This document shows positions 1 to 8,843 of a DNA stretch of 64,000 nucleotides, piece by piece (position 1 is the first letter of the stretch; every line of letters starts with the position of its first letter). Both the position numbers and the translations under genes were made by a program. This DNA is from Pseudomonas frederiksbergensis. Lineage in GTDB: Bacteria > Pseudomonadota > Gammaproteobacteria > Pseudomonadales > Pseudomonadaceae. The notes below the pieces were generated by a model that saw only the letters and a list, made by a program, of their open reading frames with translations, made no database searches and had not been told where the DNA came from. Where the stretch lies: the NCBI RefSeq assembly GCF_900105495.1, contig NZ_FNTF01000002.1, positions 843,501-907,500 on the forward strand, in the 5' to 3' direction.

Positions 1-857
1 GGGTCACGCAGGGTGAACCGCACCAGCGCGCAGAGCGGCTGGTAGCCGAAACCGATCGGCAGGAATTCGTGGAAGCGTTGCCAGTCGAGCTCGCGAATGT
101 GAATACGGAATTTGCCGCTGCGATCACGCACGTGTTCGCCCAGCACCAGGTCTTCGCCGAGCACGCTGTTGGCGCGCCCCAGGCGATTGCGCTGCTCGTC
201 GAGGATTTCGACGCTGCGCTCGATGCATTGCTCGATGGTCAGTTCGGCGTGCTTGAAGTAGTAACGCAGCACCGCTTCGATCAACGCCGCCGAGTGCGCC
301 CGCAAGCTGAGCAAGCCGAGGTACGGCAGCAGGCGTTTCCAGTTCAGTTCCTGAGCCTTGCGGATCTCTTCGCCGCCGAGGCCGATCAACGCAAACAGCT
401 GCGACGAAAACGGGTCGAGGGCGCCGCTCTGGAAGCTTGCGCGGTAACGGTATTTTTTCCAGATCGGCAGCATCAGCCGTTGCAGGCGATGGTGGAACAG
501 GTCGAGAAAGTTGCGGGTCGGATTGCCGTCTTCACTATCGCCCAGGGCCTGTTCGCCGTAGAACGCCGGCAGTGGCGAGCCGGAACCCACCAGGCCAATC
601 AGGTTGAAACGCAAACGCGCACGCATTTGCCCGTGCTCTTCGAAAAACTCCACGCGATCGACGTCACTGCCAGGGAAACCCAGGCTCGGATTGGCCTGGA
701 ATTCCAGCTGGTCGTACAGATCGTCTTCGCAGAGGCACGGGTGCGCCTCGCGTAGCCGGTCGACTACCAGCAAAACAGCCTGAAACAGCGAATATTCGCG
801 TATTACCCGGGTCAGCCTGCTTAAAGCAGGGGCTGCAGGCCCATGCGTGGTGTCCAT
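1..857 (-). CDS. tssG: T6SS baseplate protein TssG, H2-type cluster (3' end outside window)
   Basis: Read on the minus strand from an ATG at 857, the frame stays open to the window edge. It gives about 285 residues beginning MDTTHGPAAPALSRLTRV. Family features include an N-terminal LF.A phrase, a FNLIGLVGSGSPLP stretch, an FLDLFHHRLQRL helix and KFRIHIRELDWQRFHEFLP. This is TssG (VasB/ImpH), the partner of TssF in the T6SS baseplate wedge. It starts 37 bases before the tssF stop, the usual tssF-tssG overlap. The C-terminus lies left of the window. The protein is cytoplasmic and docks the sheath-tube assembly onto the membrane complex. The family call is firm. The exact start is likely but was not tested against homologues. 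Confidence 0.9.
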   Translation of the reverse strand, partial: MDTTHGPAAPALSRLTRVIREYSLFQAVLLVVDRLREAHPCLCEDDLYDQLEFQANPSLGFPGSDVDRVEFFEEHGQMRARLRFNLIGLVGSGSPLPAFYGEQALGDSEDGNPTRNFLDLFHHRLQRLMLPIWKKYRYRASFQSGALDPFSSQLFALIGLGGEEIRKAQELNWKRLLPYLGLLSLRAHSAALIEAVLRYYFKHAELTIEQCIERSVEILDEQRNRLGRANSVLGEDLVLGEHVRDRSGKFRIHIRELDWQRFHEFLPIGFGYQPLCALVRFTLRD

Positions 858-2608
858 TGGTACACCTCTCCCTGTGTACTTTTTACCCGCAGCTCGTGGA
901 ACGAATTGAGACTGGCGTAAAGCGCGAAAAACTCATTGAGAACCGAAGCGAAAACGAACAGGTCGCCCTCGCCGATATACCCTTGCGGGTCGATAGTCAG
1001 CTCGGTGCGCAACCCGCGTACCGGCAACCCTCGGTGCAAGCGGTCGATGTGTTGGTGTTTGATCGACTTCAGCCCGCCTAGCAGGCGCTTGCTGACTTTT
1101 TCCGCGTGTTGGTCGTAGTAGCGCGGCAGGTCGTAGGTTTCGAGAATCACCTTCAACGCATTGACGTCGGCCAGCGACAGGTAGTTGAGCGACATGTTGC
1201 TGATCAGCTTCCAGAGGAAGTCACGGTTCAGCGGCGGCGCATAACTTGGGGTGGCCGGGGTGATGTTGCGGAAACGCAGGAACTCCGGCGTCTCTTCGCA
1301 GCCCAGGCAGATGTCGCCGAGCTTGAGCTTGCGCGGCAGGTTCTGGTTGGTGCACATCAGGTCGATCGACAGGGTTTCGTGGCCTTCGGTGTGGCGAATG
1401 CCGAAGCTCAGGTACGTGTCGAGGCCATCGTGCAACGAGGACGAACGCTGGCGGATGCTGTAGTGCGGACGGCTGTTGGGCACGTCAAAACTCGGGTCGT
1501 GCTCGAACGATTCGAACGGCACGTATTCCTGATAACCGACGCCGCCTGGCTTCCAGCCGGTGACGGTTTGCACCGAAAACACGCCACAGTTTTCCAAGTC
1601 GAACTTGGCCGGCAGCAGCAGGTATTCGTCCTGTGTGCCGTCGAGACGGATCGGCAACGCATCGTGCTTGAACAGGTTGACGATCGGTGTGCAGTAGAGC
1701 TTCACATTGTCCAGCGTCGGGCGCAGGCGCTGAATGCCGCTTTTGCGAATATCGAAGCGCAACTCCAGGCCACGCATCTGCTTGAGCGTGTCTTCCGGCA
1801 GGGCCTTGAGCAGGTCCAGACCGTTGATGTCGACGAACAGGAACTTGTCCTGGAAGGCGAAATACTCCTGCAAATAGCGATAACCACGGAAGGTGTTCAG
1901 CGGATACGGGATCAATGCTTCTTCTTCGGCAAAACCCAGTGGCTGCACGCAGTCGCCCGGCATCTTGAATGCCATCGGCGTGCCGTTCACGCCGTTGACT
2001 GGTGTGCCGGAGCCGTCCAGCGGAATCAGCTCGATGCCTTCCAGGTTGCGCAACAGGCTCAGGTACAGCATTTGGCTGATGTAGCGCTCACCGGCGAAGT
2101 GCAGACGCAAACGGCTCAGTTCCAGCTCGCCGAGATGACCGTCGGCACTCATCTCCAGACGCAGGCTCAACAGCGAACCGTCCCCCTTCACCGAGTAAGT
2201 CAGCGCGGCCAGATCCAATGGCAACACCTCAGTCGGATAACTGGTGCGAAAACGGCAACGCACGCCATCGATCGGCATGCTCTCGACCGGCGTGTCGCGC
2301 TCGACCATTACCGCAGGCCCCGATCGCGTCAACGGATCGAACTGCAAAATGCTGAACGCCGGCAGCGGCCGCATGTAGTTGGGCCACAGCAGATGCATCA
2401 GCGAATGGCTCAGTTCCGGCAACTCGTCATCGAGTTTCTGACGCAGGCGGCCGGTCAGGAATGCAAAGCCTTCCAGCAACCGCTCCACGTCCGGATCCCG
2501 CCCGGCCTGACCCAGGAAAGGCGCCAACGCCGGGCTACGCTCGGCGAATCGACGACCTAACTGGCGAAGTGCGGTGAGTTCGCTTTGGTAGTAGTGGTTA
2601 AAGGACAC
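821..2608 (-). CDS. tssF: T6SS baseplate protein TssF, H2-type cluster
   Basis: TssF (VasA/ImpG, DUF879) forms the TssE-TssF-TssG-TssK baseplate wedge. I start it at the GTG at 2608, because SFNHYYQSELTALRQLGRRF is the conserved N-terminus of the family. The longer open frame up to 2773 runs into tssE and has no family character. This gives 595 residues, a normal length. Hallmarks are a [25 protein letters not shown] helix region, LWPNYMRPLPAFSILQF, and a C-terminal block with SLNYLSLADV and LNEFFALYASLNSF. An AGG lies about ten bases before the GTG. The gene sits 19 bases after the tssE stop and overlaps tssG by 37 bases, consistent with one operon. Confidence 0.93.
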   Translation of the reverse strand: MSFNHYYQSELTALRQLGRRFAERSPALAPFLGQAGRDPDVERLLEGFAFLTGRLRQKLDDELPELSHSLMHLLWPNYMRPLPAFSILQFDPLTRSGPAVMVERDTPVESMPIDGVRCRFRTSYPTEVLPLDLAALTYSVKGDGSLLSLRLEMSADGHLGELELSRLRLHFAGERYISQMLYLSLLRNLEGIELIPLDGSGTPVNGVNGTPMAFKMPGDCVQPLGFAEEEALIPYPLNTFRGYRYLQEYFAFQDKFLFVDINGLDLLKALPEDTLKQMRGLELRFDIRKSGIQRLRPTLDNVKLYCTPIVNLFKHDALPIRLDGTQDEYLLLPAKFDLENCGVFSVQTVTGWKPGGVGYQEYVPFESFEHDPSFDVPNSRPHYSIRQRSSSLHDGLDTYLSFGIRHTEGHETLSIDLMCTNQNLPRKLKLGDICLGCEETPEFLRFRNITPATPSYAPPLNRDFLWKLISNMSLNYLSLADVNALKVILETYDLPRYYDQHAEKVSKRLLGGLKSIKHQHIDRLHRGLPVRGLRTELTIDPQGYIGEGDLFVFASVLNEFFALYASLNSFHELRVKSTQGEVYQWTPRMGLQPLL

Positions 2609-2627
2609 GCGCAATACCTGTTTGTCG

Positions 2628-3035
2628 TTAACTGACGTTGACTTGACCGCTGCCATCCAGGCGCGCGGCGAAGCTGACCTGACGCTTGAAACCATCGACT
2701 TCCAGCAGGCCTTCGATGCTGAAGGACAGGCGAAGCTGATCGTGGTCACGCGGCAGGGAAATGACACGCACATTGCTCAGGCGTGGCTCGTAGGCTTCGA
2801 TGAATTTTTCGATGGCCAAACGGGCCTGACTCAGGGAGTCGTGCAGGCTCAGGCGCATGTCATTGAGATCGGGTAGCCCGTAATCGGACAGTGTCTGCAC
2901 GCTGCCCGCCCGGGTACTGAGCATCTTGGCCAGATGGGCAGCCACGGACGCCATGGCGCAGACCTCGAGGCTCCAGCCGACGCGTTTGTCGGCATCGCCA
3001 CCCAGGCGTTCGAAAAGGCTGCCGTATCCGGTCAT
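2628..3035 (-). CDS. tssE: T6SS baseplate protein TssE (gp25-like), H2-type cluster
   Basis: This 135-residue protein starts MTGYGSLFERLGGD. It carries the gp25/lysozyme-like baseplate fold signature: the SLFERL opening, a central YGLPDLNDM phrase, a helix rich in A/L/I ending FIEAYEPRLSNVRV, and a paired beta hairpin near the C-terminus. TssE nucleates sheath polymerisation at the baseplate. The family norm is about 130-170 residues. It lies 12 bases after tssC and 19 before the chosen tssF start, so the genes are almost certainly co-transcribed. It is only distantly similar to the other tssE at 40421, which fits two T6SS of different class. Confidence 0.93.
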   Translation of the reverse strand: MTGYGSLFERLGGDADKRVGWSLEVCAMASVAAHLAKMLSTRAGSVQTLSDYGLPDLNDMRLSLHDSLSQARLAIEKFIEAYEPRLSNVRVISLPRDHDQLRLSFSIEGLLEVDGFKRQVSFAARLDGSGQVNVS

Positions 3036-3047
3036 GAGTCGCTCCGC

Positions 3048-4523
3048 TTACTCTTTGTCCAGCTTGCCAACCAGCGACAGGGTGAAATCGGCCCCCATGT
3101 ACTTGAAGTGCGGGCGCACGTTCAGGCTGACGCGGTACCAGCCCGGCTCGCCTTCAACATCGCTGACAATGATCTGGGCGGCGCGCAGTGGGCGACGGCC
3201 GCGCACTTCGGCGCTCGGATTTTCCTGGTCGGCCACGTACTGGCGAATCCACTTGTTGAGTTCCAGCTCGAGGTCGGTACGTTCTTTCCACGAACCGAGT
3301 TGCTCGCGCTGCAGCACTTTCAAGTAGTGAGCCAGGCGGTTGACGATCATCATGTACGGCAATTGGGTGCCGAGCTTGTAGTTCAGCTCTGCGGCCTTGC
3401 CTTCCGCGCTGATGCCGAAGAACTTCGGCTTCTGCACCGAGCTGGCGGAGAAGAACGCCGCGTTGTCGGAGCCTTTGCGCATGGTCAGGGAGATGAAGCC
3501 TTCCTCGGCCAGTTCATATTCACGACGGTCGCTGACCAATACTTCGGTCGGAATCTTGGTTTCGATTTCGCCCATGCTTTCGAAGTGGTGCAACGGCAAG
3601 TCTTCAACCGCTCCACCGCTCTGCGGGCCGATGATGTTCGGGCACCAGCGGAATTTGGCGAAGCTGTCGGTCAGCTTGGTGCCGAATGCGTAGGCGGTGT
3701 TGCCCCACAGGTAGTGCTCGTGGCTGTTGGCGACGGTTTCTTTGTACACGAACGATTTGACCGGGTTTTCTTCCGGGTCGTACGGGTTACGCAGCAGGAA
3801 ACGTGGCACGGTCAGGCCAACGTAACGGGAGTCTTCCGACTCGCGGAAGCTCTGCCATTTGGCGAATTGCGGGCCGTCGAAGTGATCTTTCAGATCCTTC
3901 AGGTCCGGCAGACCGGTGAAGCTTTCCAGGCCGAAAAACTTCGGGCCGGCCGCGGCAATGAATGGCGCATGGGACATGCAGGCAACGCTGGAGACGTACT
4001 GCATCAGTTTCACGTCCGGCGAGCTTGGGGACATGAAGTAGTTGGCGATGATCGCGCCCACCGGCTGACCACCGAACTGACCGTATTCCGCGGTGTAGAT
4101 GTGCTTGTACAGGCCCGCCTGCATTACTTCCGGTGAATCTTCGAAATCGTCCAGCAGGTCCTCTTTGGAGACGTTGAGGATTTCAATCTTGATGTTTTCG
4201 CGGAAGTTGGTGCGGTCGACCAGCAACTGCAGACCACGCCACGACGATTCCAGGGACTGGAAAGATGGGTGGTGCAGGATTTCGTCCATCTGACGGCTGA
4301 GCTTGGCATCGATCTCGGCGATCATGCGGTCAACCATGGCCTTCTTGACTGGCTCACCGTTGTTCTGCGGCTTGAGCAGCTCTTCGATGAAGGCCGATAC
4401 ACCGCGCTTGGCGATGTCGTAGGCTTCGTCGTCCGGGGTCAGGCGGGTTTCGGCGATGATGCTGTCGAGAATGCTGTATTCGCCGCTCTCTTTGCTATTT
4501 TGCTGTGCTGCGCTAGTGCTCAT
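3048..4523 (-). CDS. tssC: T6SS contractile sheath large subunit TssC (VipB), H2-type cluster
   Basis: A 491-residue sheath subunit of normal length. Conserved family blocks are visible: DRMIAEIDAKLSRQMDEILHH near residues 65-85, ESSWRGLQLLVDRTNFREN just after, YGQFGGQPVGAIIANYF, RESEDSRYVGLTVPRFLLR, and a C-terminal GEPGWYRVSLNVRPHFKYMG. TssC pairs with TssB to form the cytoplasmic sheath, which contracts to fire the Hcp tube and is recycled by ClpV. The N-terminal segment (MSTSAAQQNSKESGEYSILD) and the wording around AFIEELLKPQNNGEPVKKAMV recall P. aeruginosa HsiC2. That is the main reason for calling this cluster H2-like; it is recall, not an alignment. Confidence 0.95.
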   Translation of the reverse strand: MSTSAAQQNSKESGEYSILDSIIAETRLTPDDEAYDIAKRGVSAFIEELLKPQNNGEPVKKAMVDRMIAEIDAKLSRQMDEILHHPSFQSLESSWRGLQLLVDRTNFRENIKIEILNVSKEDLLDDFEDSPEVMQAGLYKHIYTAEYGQFGGQPVGAIIANYFMSPSSPDVKLMQYVSSVACMSHAPFIAAAGPKFFGLESFTGLPDLKDLKDHFDGPQFAKWQSFRESEDSRYVGLTVPRFLLRNPYDPEENPVKSFVYKETVANSHEHYLWGNTAYAFGTKLTDSFAKFRWCPNIIGPQSGGAVEDLPLHHFESMGEIETKIPTEVLVSDRREYELAEEGFISLTMRKGSDNAAFFSASSVQKPKFFGISAEGKAAELNYKLGTQLPYMMIVNRLAHYLKVLQREQLGSWKERTDLELELNKWIRQYVADQENPSAEVRGRRPLRAAQIIVSDVEGEPGWYRVSLNVRPHFKYMGADFTLSLVGKLDKE

Positions 4524-4549
4524 TGTTGGCTTCCTTGACTGATAGAGGC

Positions 4550-5065
4550 TCAGACGTTTTGGACGGCGTCCTGGGCTGTGGCATTCAAGCCCAGCTCATT
4601 CAGTACGCGACCGCGGGATTCGTCGTCGGCGAGCACGCCTTCGATGGCTTTGCGGAAGGCAGGCGCGTTGCCCAGCGGGCCTTTGAGGGCCACCAGCGCG
4701 TCGCGCAGTTCCATCAGTTTTTTCAGCTCAGGCACTTGCTCGACCAGGCTGGCCGGGTTGAAGTCCTTCATCGAGTTCACGCGCAATTGCACGCCCAGTT
4801 CTTCAGTGCTGCCCTCTTCCTGAAGACGGTTCGGCACGTTCAACGCCAGGCTCAGCTCTTGCTTGGCCAGCACTTCGTCGAAGGTCATCTTGTCGATGCT
4901 GATCGGCTTGCGATCTTCGACTTTACGTTCGTCCTTGCGGTGGGTGTAGTCACCGATTGCCAGTAGTTTCAACGGCAATTCAATCTCTTCCTGAGCACCA
5001 CCGGTGGCAGGCTTGAAAGTGACGTTGATGCGTTCCTTGGGGGCTACCGAGCCTTCTTTGGCCAT
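4550..5065 (-). CDS. tssB: T6SS contractile sheath small subunit TssB (VipA), H2-type cluster
   Basis: A 171-residue protein with the TssB core: KERINVTFKPATGG near the start, LPLKLLAIGDYT, a charged DERKVEDRKPISIDK stretch, then LRVNSMKDFNPASLVEQVPEL and an LMELRDALVALKGPLGN helix. It pairs with TssC to make the contractile sheath. The start ATG at 5065 is preceded by GGAGAAAAGCC, a reasonable ribosome site. It follows tssA by 32 bases and precedes tssC by 26, so it belongs to the tssA-B-C-E-F-G operon. It is clearly different in sequence from the H1-type tssB at 36201. Confidence 0.94.
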   Translation of the reverse strand: MAKEGSVAPKERINVTFKPATGGAQEEIELPLKLLAIGDYTHRKDERKVEDRKPISIDKMTFDEVLAKQELSLALNVPNRLQEEGSTEELGVQLRVNSMKDFNPASLVEQVPELKKLMELRDALVALKGPLGNAPAFRKAIEGVLADDESRGRVLNELGLNATAQDAVQNV

Positions 5066-5097
5066 GGCTTTTCTCCTTGCGGTTGTGGCCCGGGGGC

Positions 5098-6654
5098 CTA
5101 TTCGAGTACCACTTCAAGATCGAGGTGGCACAACCTGCGATAAATCTCTTCCTTGCGTTCACGTACGGCATGGTTCTGCGGCAGCAACTCGCAGCAGCTA
5201 TGCAGTAAATGCAGCACTTGCAGCGCAAGATCGGGCTCCCAGGCGTGCAGGCCTGAGTCCTGTAATGTTTGGTCAAGGGTTTCGAGTTGGGTCTTGGCCA
5301 GTTCGTATTTCTTGGCCATGAAGCACAGCCGCGCGAGGGCGAACTGCCAGGAGAACCGGACGCGCCCGCCGTGGGCGGCCTGCAAGCCCTGCTTGAGGAT
5401 CTGCACGGCGGCCTTGAGGCCGTCCTTGCGCAGAATCGGCAAGACTTCTTCCAGGGCCACTTCCCAGGCCGTCTGACTGTCGGCGACTTCGACTTTGCGC
5501 GGCGCGCTGGCGCTTTGCAGATGCGGCATGACGTAGGCGCTGACCCAGGCGCGAGTGGCCGGATCAGCGAACGGTACGCCGTCATGGAAACGCAATTCGA
5601 TGATGCCGGGCAGGCGCTGAATCAACAGCGCGAAGTGGATTTCCACTTCGCGCATGGCCATCTCGGCGTTGAGCCCCTGGAGGCACTCCCACACCATTCG
5701 CTGGCCATCAAACCAGAACGGCGCCTTCGCCAGGCTTGCCTCCAGCTTTACCAGCAGGTCAGCGTATTTCCCTTGGTCATAGCGGTCCTGATAGGACTTG
5801 AGTTTGTCGGCGGGCACCCCGCGCAGAACGGTGATCTGCTCGGCGTTGCGCTCGGGCACCGCGTCGATGGGCAACCACAACAACGTGCGATTGAGGCGCA
5901 AGGCGCGCAGGTCGGTGGCTTTCTGCTTGAGCCACCAGGCACATAACGGACGGGCGCTGTCTTGCTGGGCGCGCAAGGCCTTGTGGGCATCTTTCTCGTT
6001 GTCGATCGGCGCGCCAGGAGTAAGCAACTGCGTGGCAGCCTGTTTGACCTGTGCCACCGCAGCCCCCACTACACCCGGCTCGGGCTGGTTGTCGGCGGCG
6101 CGCTGAACCATGTTCTTCAAGCGACGGGAGATCGGCAGCAGCAACGGCGCATCGTCGCCCAAGTGCTCGGTGCAAGCGGCGTCGAGGCCTTCCAGATGTT
6201 CGACCAGACGGCGGAACAGCGGCAATTGCTCTTTGATCGCAACGTTTTCGTTCAGCACTTGCTCGAGCCGCGGCACCAACCAGTTGATGGCGGCGGTCCG
6301 GGTGCGGGGTTTATTTGGATGAACGTCGGCCCAATGGTTTTCACACAGGTGGTGCAACACACCGAGGCCGGCCAGTAACCCCGGGAAGGATTCGCGCTGG
6401 TACAGGGCCCAGGTCAACCACGCGCCAACACGCAAATCCTTGGACTGGGTGCGCAGCAGGTTTTCACTGATTTCGCGGATTTTCTGCCAGTCGACCTGAC
6501 CGCTTTCGTGCATGGACGAGGCTTTACCCAGCTCACTTTCCAATGCCTCATATTCGTTCGAAAAACGAACATCCTCGCCCGCAAAACACTCTTGGGAAAC
6601 AGAGGTTCTGGCGAGCTCGAGGTAATGAGCGGAAAGTTTGTTTGAATAAGACAT
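5098..6654 (-). CDS. tssA: T6SS protein TssA, long VasJ-type, H2-type cluster
   Basis: A 518-residue protein with an ImpA-type N-terminal domain (residues about 40-170: WQKIREISENLLRTQSKDLRVGAWLTWAL, then LLAGLGVLHHLCENHWADVHP). It has a long alpha-helical C-terminal region resembling the VasJ extension, with WEVALEEVLPILRKDGLKAAVQ and repeated helices. TssA proteins recruit or cap baseplate and sheath components. The length separates it from the short 344-residue TssA at 35086. It is the first gene of the leftward operon, preceded by the 607-base gene-free stretch that must hold the promoter. An N-terminal ISYSN-like start and the overall length fit P. aeruginosa TssA2 as I recall it. Confidence 0.88.
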   Translation of the reverse strand: MSYSNKLSAHYLELARTSVSQECFAGEDVRFSNEYEALESELGKASSMHESGQVDWQKIREISENLLRTQSKDLRVGAWLTWALYQRESFPGLLAGLGVLHHLCENHWADVHPNKPRTRTAAINWLVPRLEQVLNENVAIKEQLPLFRRLVEHLEGLDAACTEHLGDDAPLLLPISRRLKNMVQRAADNQPEPGVVGAAVAQVKQAATQLLTPGAPIDNEKDAHKALRAQQDSARPLCAWWLKQKATDLRALRLNRTLLWLPIDAVPERNAEQITVLRGVPADKLKSYQDRYDQGKYADLLVKLEASLAKAPFWFDGQRMVWECLQGLNAEMAMREVEIHFALLIQRLPGIIELRFHDGVPFADPATRAWVSAYVMPHLQSASAPRKVEVADSQTAWEVALEEVLPILRKDGLKAAVQILKQGLQAAHGGRVRFSWQFALARLCFMAKKYELAKTQLETLDQTLQDSGLHAWEPDLALQVLHLLHSCCELLPQNHAVRERKEEIYRRLCHLDLEVVLE

Positions 6655-7261
6655 CCATGGCCTTTAGTCAGAATTACAGTCAGATGCCAGCGGCACAAAA
6701 CGCTCTCGACGAGTTGAGTAAAGTCTCACCGACTTGAGATCGCACTTTTTAAAAGTTTGCATTTTGTGTTTATCAGAATGACAACTAGCAAGCGATCTAT
6801 TAAGCAGCAAGACGAAACATCTCTATTGCTTGTAGGAAATCTCCCTACATATTGCACGATGCCAGGAAAACATCTCCTCGTCTGACAGACCGCCTATAAC
6901 CACTGGGCTAGAGGCTTCTCTTTCACTTGGCACAATCAACGCCGTTTTCATTGTCGATTCGCTGCCGAGAAAGGCGTGAAGCATGCCAAAAATAAAAACT
7001 GATGAATGTAGGAGTATTCCGAAATATTACGTTTTCAATGAATAAAACGATGAACGACAGCCGTCAACTTAAAAGCGCCCTGCAATGCGGCACATGTAAA
7101 ACAAAACTGCATGGATTCTTCTACAAATACAGAAGTTACGGACAGGGCACCAGGAACTTTCCTACATCAATTGTTTTGCCCGCTTGTTAGTGCCGTCGAC
7201 AATTAACGCATGGCCCAGGAGTTAAAATTGAAAAACGGGCCTTCAAGTACGCCTCTACAAC
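6655..7261. other. Gene-free region upstream of the H2-type tss operon
   Basis: These 607 bases are clearly AT-richer than their neighbours and hold no convincing gene. One small plus-strand frame (7002-7190, 62 codons) has no ribosome site and no family character. The stretch must contain the tssA promoter reading left and the 3' end of the transcript from 7262. An imperfect palindrome sits at 6831-6849, with further copies of its half-site TGTAGGA at 7007-7013 and, reversed, at 7159-7166. I found no convincing sigma-54 box facing tssA and no clear Rho-independent terminator. Confidence 0.6.
6831..6849. promoter_or_regulatory. Imperfect palindrome TGTAGG-N7-CCTACA upstream of tssA
   Basis: The arms TGTAGG and CCTACA are perfect inverse complements with a 7-base spacer. 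The centre is 185 bases upstream of the tssA start. It resembles, but does not match, the GacA upstream activating site as I recall it (TGTAAG-N6-CTTACA). A GacA link is only an inference from this similarity and from the known Gac/Rsm control of T6SS in Pseudomonas. Confidence 0.35.
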
Positions 7262-8392
7262 TCATGCACGTCGTTTGCCCGTGCTATCGACCCGCTGCAC
7301 CTCGGCAAAGATCTCGGTAATCGGCCGTCGTGGCTGACGTTTGTGCAAGGCGCGGACCTGTGCGCTCAGGCACAGCAGTTCTTCACTCGGCTTGGCCCAT
7401 TGTTCCTTCGGCAGCGGCGCGGACCATTGGCGCATGACTTCGGGCAGGGCCTGCGGGGCCAGTTGCTGGAGGCGACGGATTTCCCATTCGGTCAGGTGGT
7501 TGGGAATCGTCCACAGGGTCATCACGTGGTACAGGTACCAGAAGAAGCCGGACACCCAACCCCGTTGGCCATCGCGGATTCGCTGATGCAGGCGCGCGCG
7601 GGCGTTGTGGAAAGTGTGCAGGCCTTCGTGGGGCGGGTCGTCGGGGCCTTGCAGGTCTTGCGGGTCCTGGATGGATTTGAGGTCGTGGATTTCGTATTCC
7701 ATGTAACCGCGGATGGCTTCCCAGTGGCTGATGGCCAGGGAAAGGCCAAAGCAGGGGAATTCGACGCTGGTGAGGGTTTCGCCGTGCTGGAAACCGATGC
7801 CCATGCCGTATTGGCGGTGGATGCCGTATTGGGTGGCGCCCTGGGCTTCGATGACCCAGGCCGAGAGGGATTCCCAGGGGACGAAGACGGGCTCGGTGGC
7901 GCCTTCGGGCATGAAGCAGACTTCGCGGCGTTGGCGGTTGAAGCGGGTTGGGATGATTTCGGCGCGCTTGTTGTGGTTGTGATGCCAGACGCCGAGGCCG
8001 ATGGCTAGGGTGGAGAAGCCGGTTACTAGCCCGTAGCCATAGCCTTCATCGAAAATACCGGTCACTGAGCCCCTGATATCTTCCCAACCGTAACCAAAAA
8101 CAACTCCTAGAAACCCAGTGAATAGCGGAAAAAGAAATACAACCATGAAGGTTCCGCTGAATGGTAAGCCTAGAGTCATTTGCCACATAAAGACTTGCGG
8201 TGATCCCAACCCGAAGTCCATGTACACCTCATTTAGCTCGCCGATATGCGGACCATGCGGCGGTATCGCTGTCGGTAATGGCAACGGCGCGAGATAAGTG
8301 ATTTTTCCAGTGGGAAACGGTTCCACATCTCCGGCTTTTCGGGGCTGCTCAAGGTGCGGCGCAGGCAGGGTGCTTTCAATGTTGGTGGGCAT
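7262..8392 (-). CDS. DUF6708-like membrane protein, second copy (probable effector immunity or partner)
   Basis: I start this 376-residue protein at the ATG at 8392 (MPTNIESTLPAPHLEQ), which gives exactly the length of its paralogue at 8840-9970. The longer frame upstream just reads through the preceding gene. Two hydrophobic segments are visible (residues about 78-101 and 117-137). They are followed by a soluble domain with FNRQRREVCFMPEGA, VPWESLSAWV and a Trp/Tyr-rich C-terminal part, the pattern of DUF6708 proteins found beside VasX-type T6SS effectors. It overlaps the upstream gene by 17 bases. The soluble part is almost identical to the first copy, while the membrane part differs strongly. 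Immunity against the neighbouring pore-former is an inference from context. Confidence 0.6.
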   Translation of the reverse strand: MPTNIESTLPAPHLEQPRKAGDVEPFPTGKITYLAPLPLPTAIPPHGPHIGELNEVYMDFGLGSPQVFMWQMTLGLPFSGTFMVVFLFPLFTGFLGVVFGYGWEDIRGSVTGIFDEGYGYGLVTGFSTLAIGLGVWHHNHNKRAEIIPTRFNRQRREVCFMPEGATEPVFVPWESLSAWVIEAQGATQYGIHRQYGMGIGFQHGETLTSVEFPCFGLSLAISHWEAIRGYMEYEIHDLKSIQDPQDLQGPDDPPHEGLHTFHNARARLHQRIRDGQRGWVSGFFWYLYHVMTLWTIPNHLTEWEIRRLQQLAPQALPEVMRQWSAPLPKEQWAKPSEELLCLSAQVRALHKRQPRRPITEIFAEVQRVDSTGKRRA

Positions 8393-8843
8393 GGTCGGCC
8401 AACTCCAGCAAATGGGTTTCAACCAGCAACATGGGCGGATGCTCGGTGACAGCTTGACGGGGCAGCGCAGGGAAACGTCCCGCAGCACGGGGGTTAAGGT
8501 GAATGACCCGAACGCGAGAAAACCACCCGCCCTTGGCGTTCAAGGTCTGGATACAGACCGCCAGCTCCAGTGTTTCGGACGCCGGGGTGAATTCGGCGTC
8601 GGGATCCACCGGATATTGCAGGCACAGCACCAGCCGTTCGGGGCTTGTTTGCACGATGCGCAGGCTGTTTGCGACTTCCTCACTGACGACGTCCTTGCGC
8701 TCGCGCGGTACTCCACGGCTGTGCAGGGGAACGGAAAGACGGTGGGCGCCGATCCCCAGGCGATAAGTCGCTTTGCCACTTTGGATCAGTTCCGGGTGTT
8801 TTTCCTGATAGTCGAGCAGGGCTTTACGGCTGTAATAGCTCAT
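8376..8843 (-). CDS. Stand-alone copy of the VasX-like effector C-terminal tail
   Basis: This 155-residue frame has an N-terminus of its own (MSYYSRKALLDYQEKHPELI). From RLGIGAHRLSVPLHSRGVP onward it repeats the last roughly 140 residues of the effector tail at 9954 almost word for word, including NAKGGWFSRVRVIHLNPRAAGR and the final ADHAHQ. Its ATG overlaps the stop of the preceding DUF6708-like gene (ATGA), and its end overlaps the second DUF6708-like gene by 17 bases. It looks like an orphan tail carried along when the tail-plus-partner pair was duplicated. Orphan toxin tips followed by immunity genes are a known pattern in polymorphic toxin loci. Whether it is translated or active cannot be told. 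Confidence 0.6.
   Translation of the reverse strand: MSYYSRKALLDYQEKHPELIQSGKATYRLGIGAHRLSVPLHSRGVPRERKDVVSEEVANSLRIVQTSPERLVLCLQYPVDPDAEFTPASETLELAVCIQTLNAKGGWFSRVRVIHLNPRAAGRFPALPRQAVTEHPPMLLVETHLLELADHAHQH

Noticed and set aside
6928..6943. TGGCAC-N8-GC, resembling a sigma-54 -24/-12 promoter
   Set aside because: It points right, away from tssA and towards no gene, and the -12 half (ACGCC) is poor. No matching box was found on the strand that would serve tssA.
7002..7190. 62-codon plus-strand frame in the gap before the H2-type operon
   Set aside because: No ribosome site, no family character, and AT-rich composition with stray cysteines; nothing supports expression as a protein.
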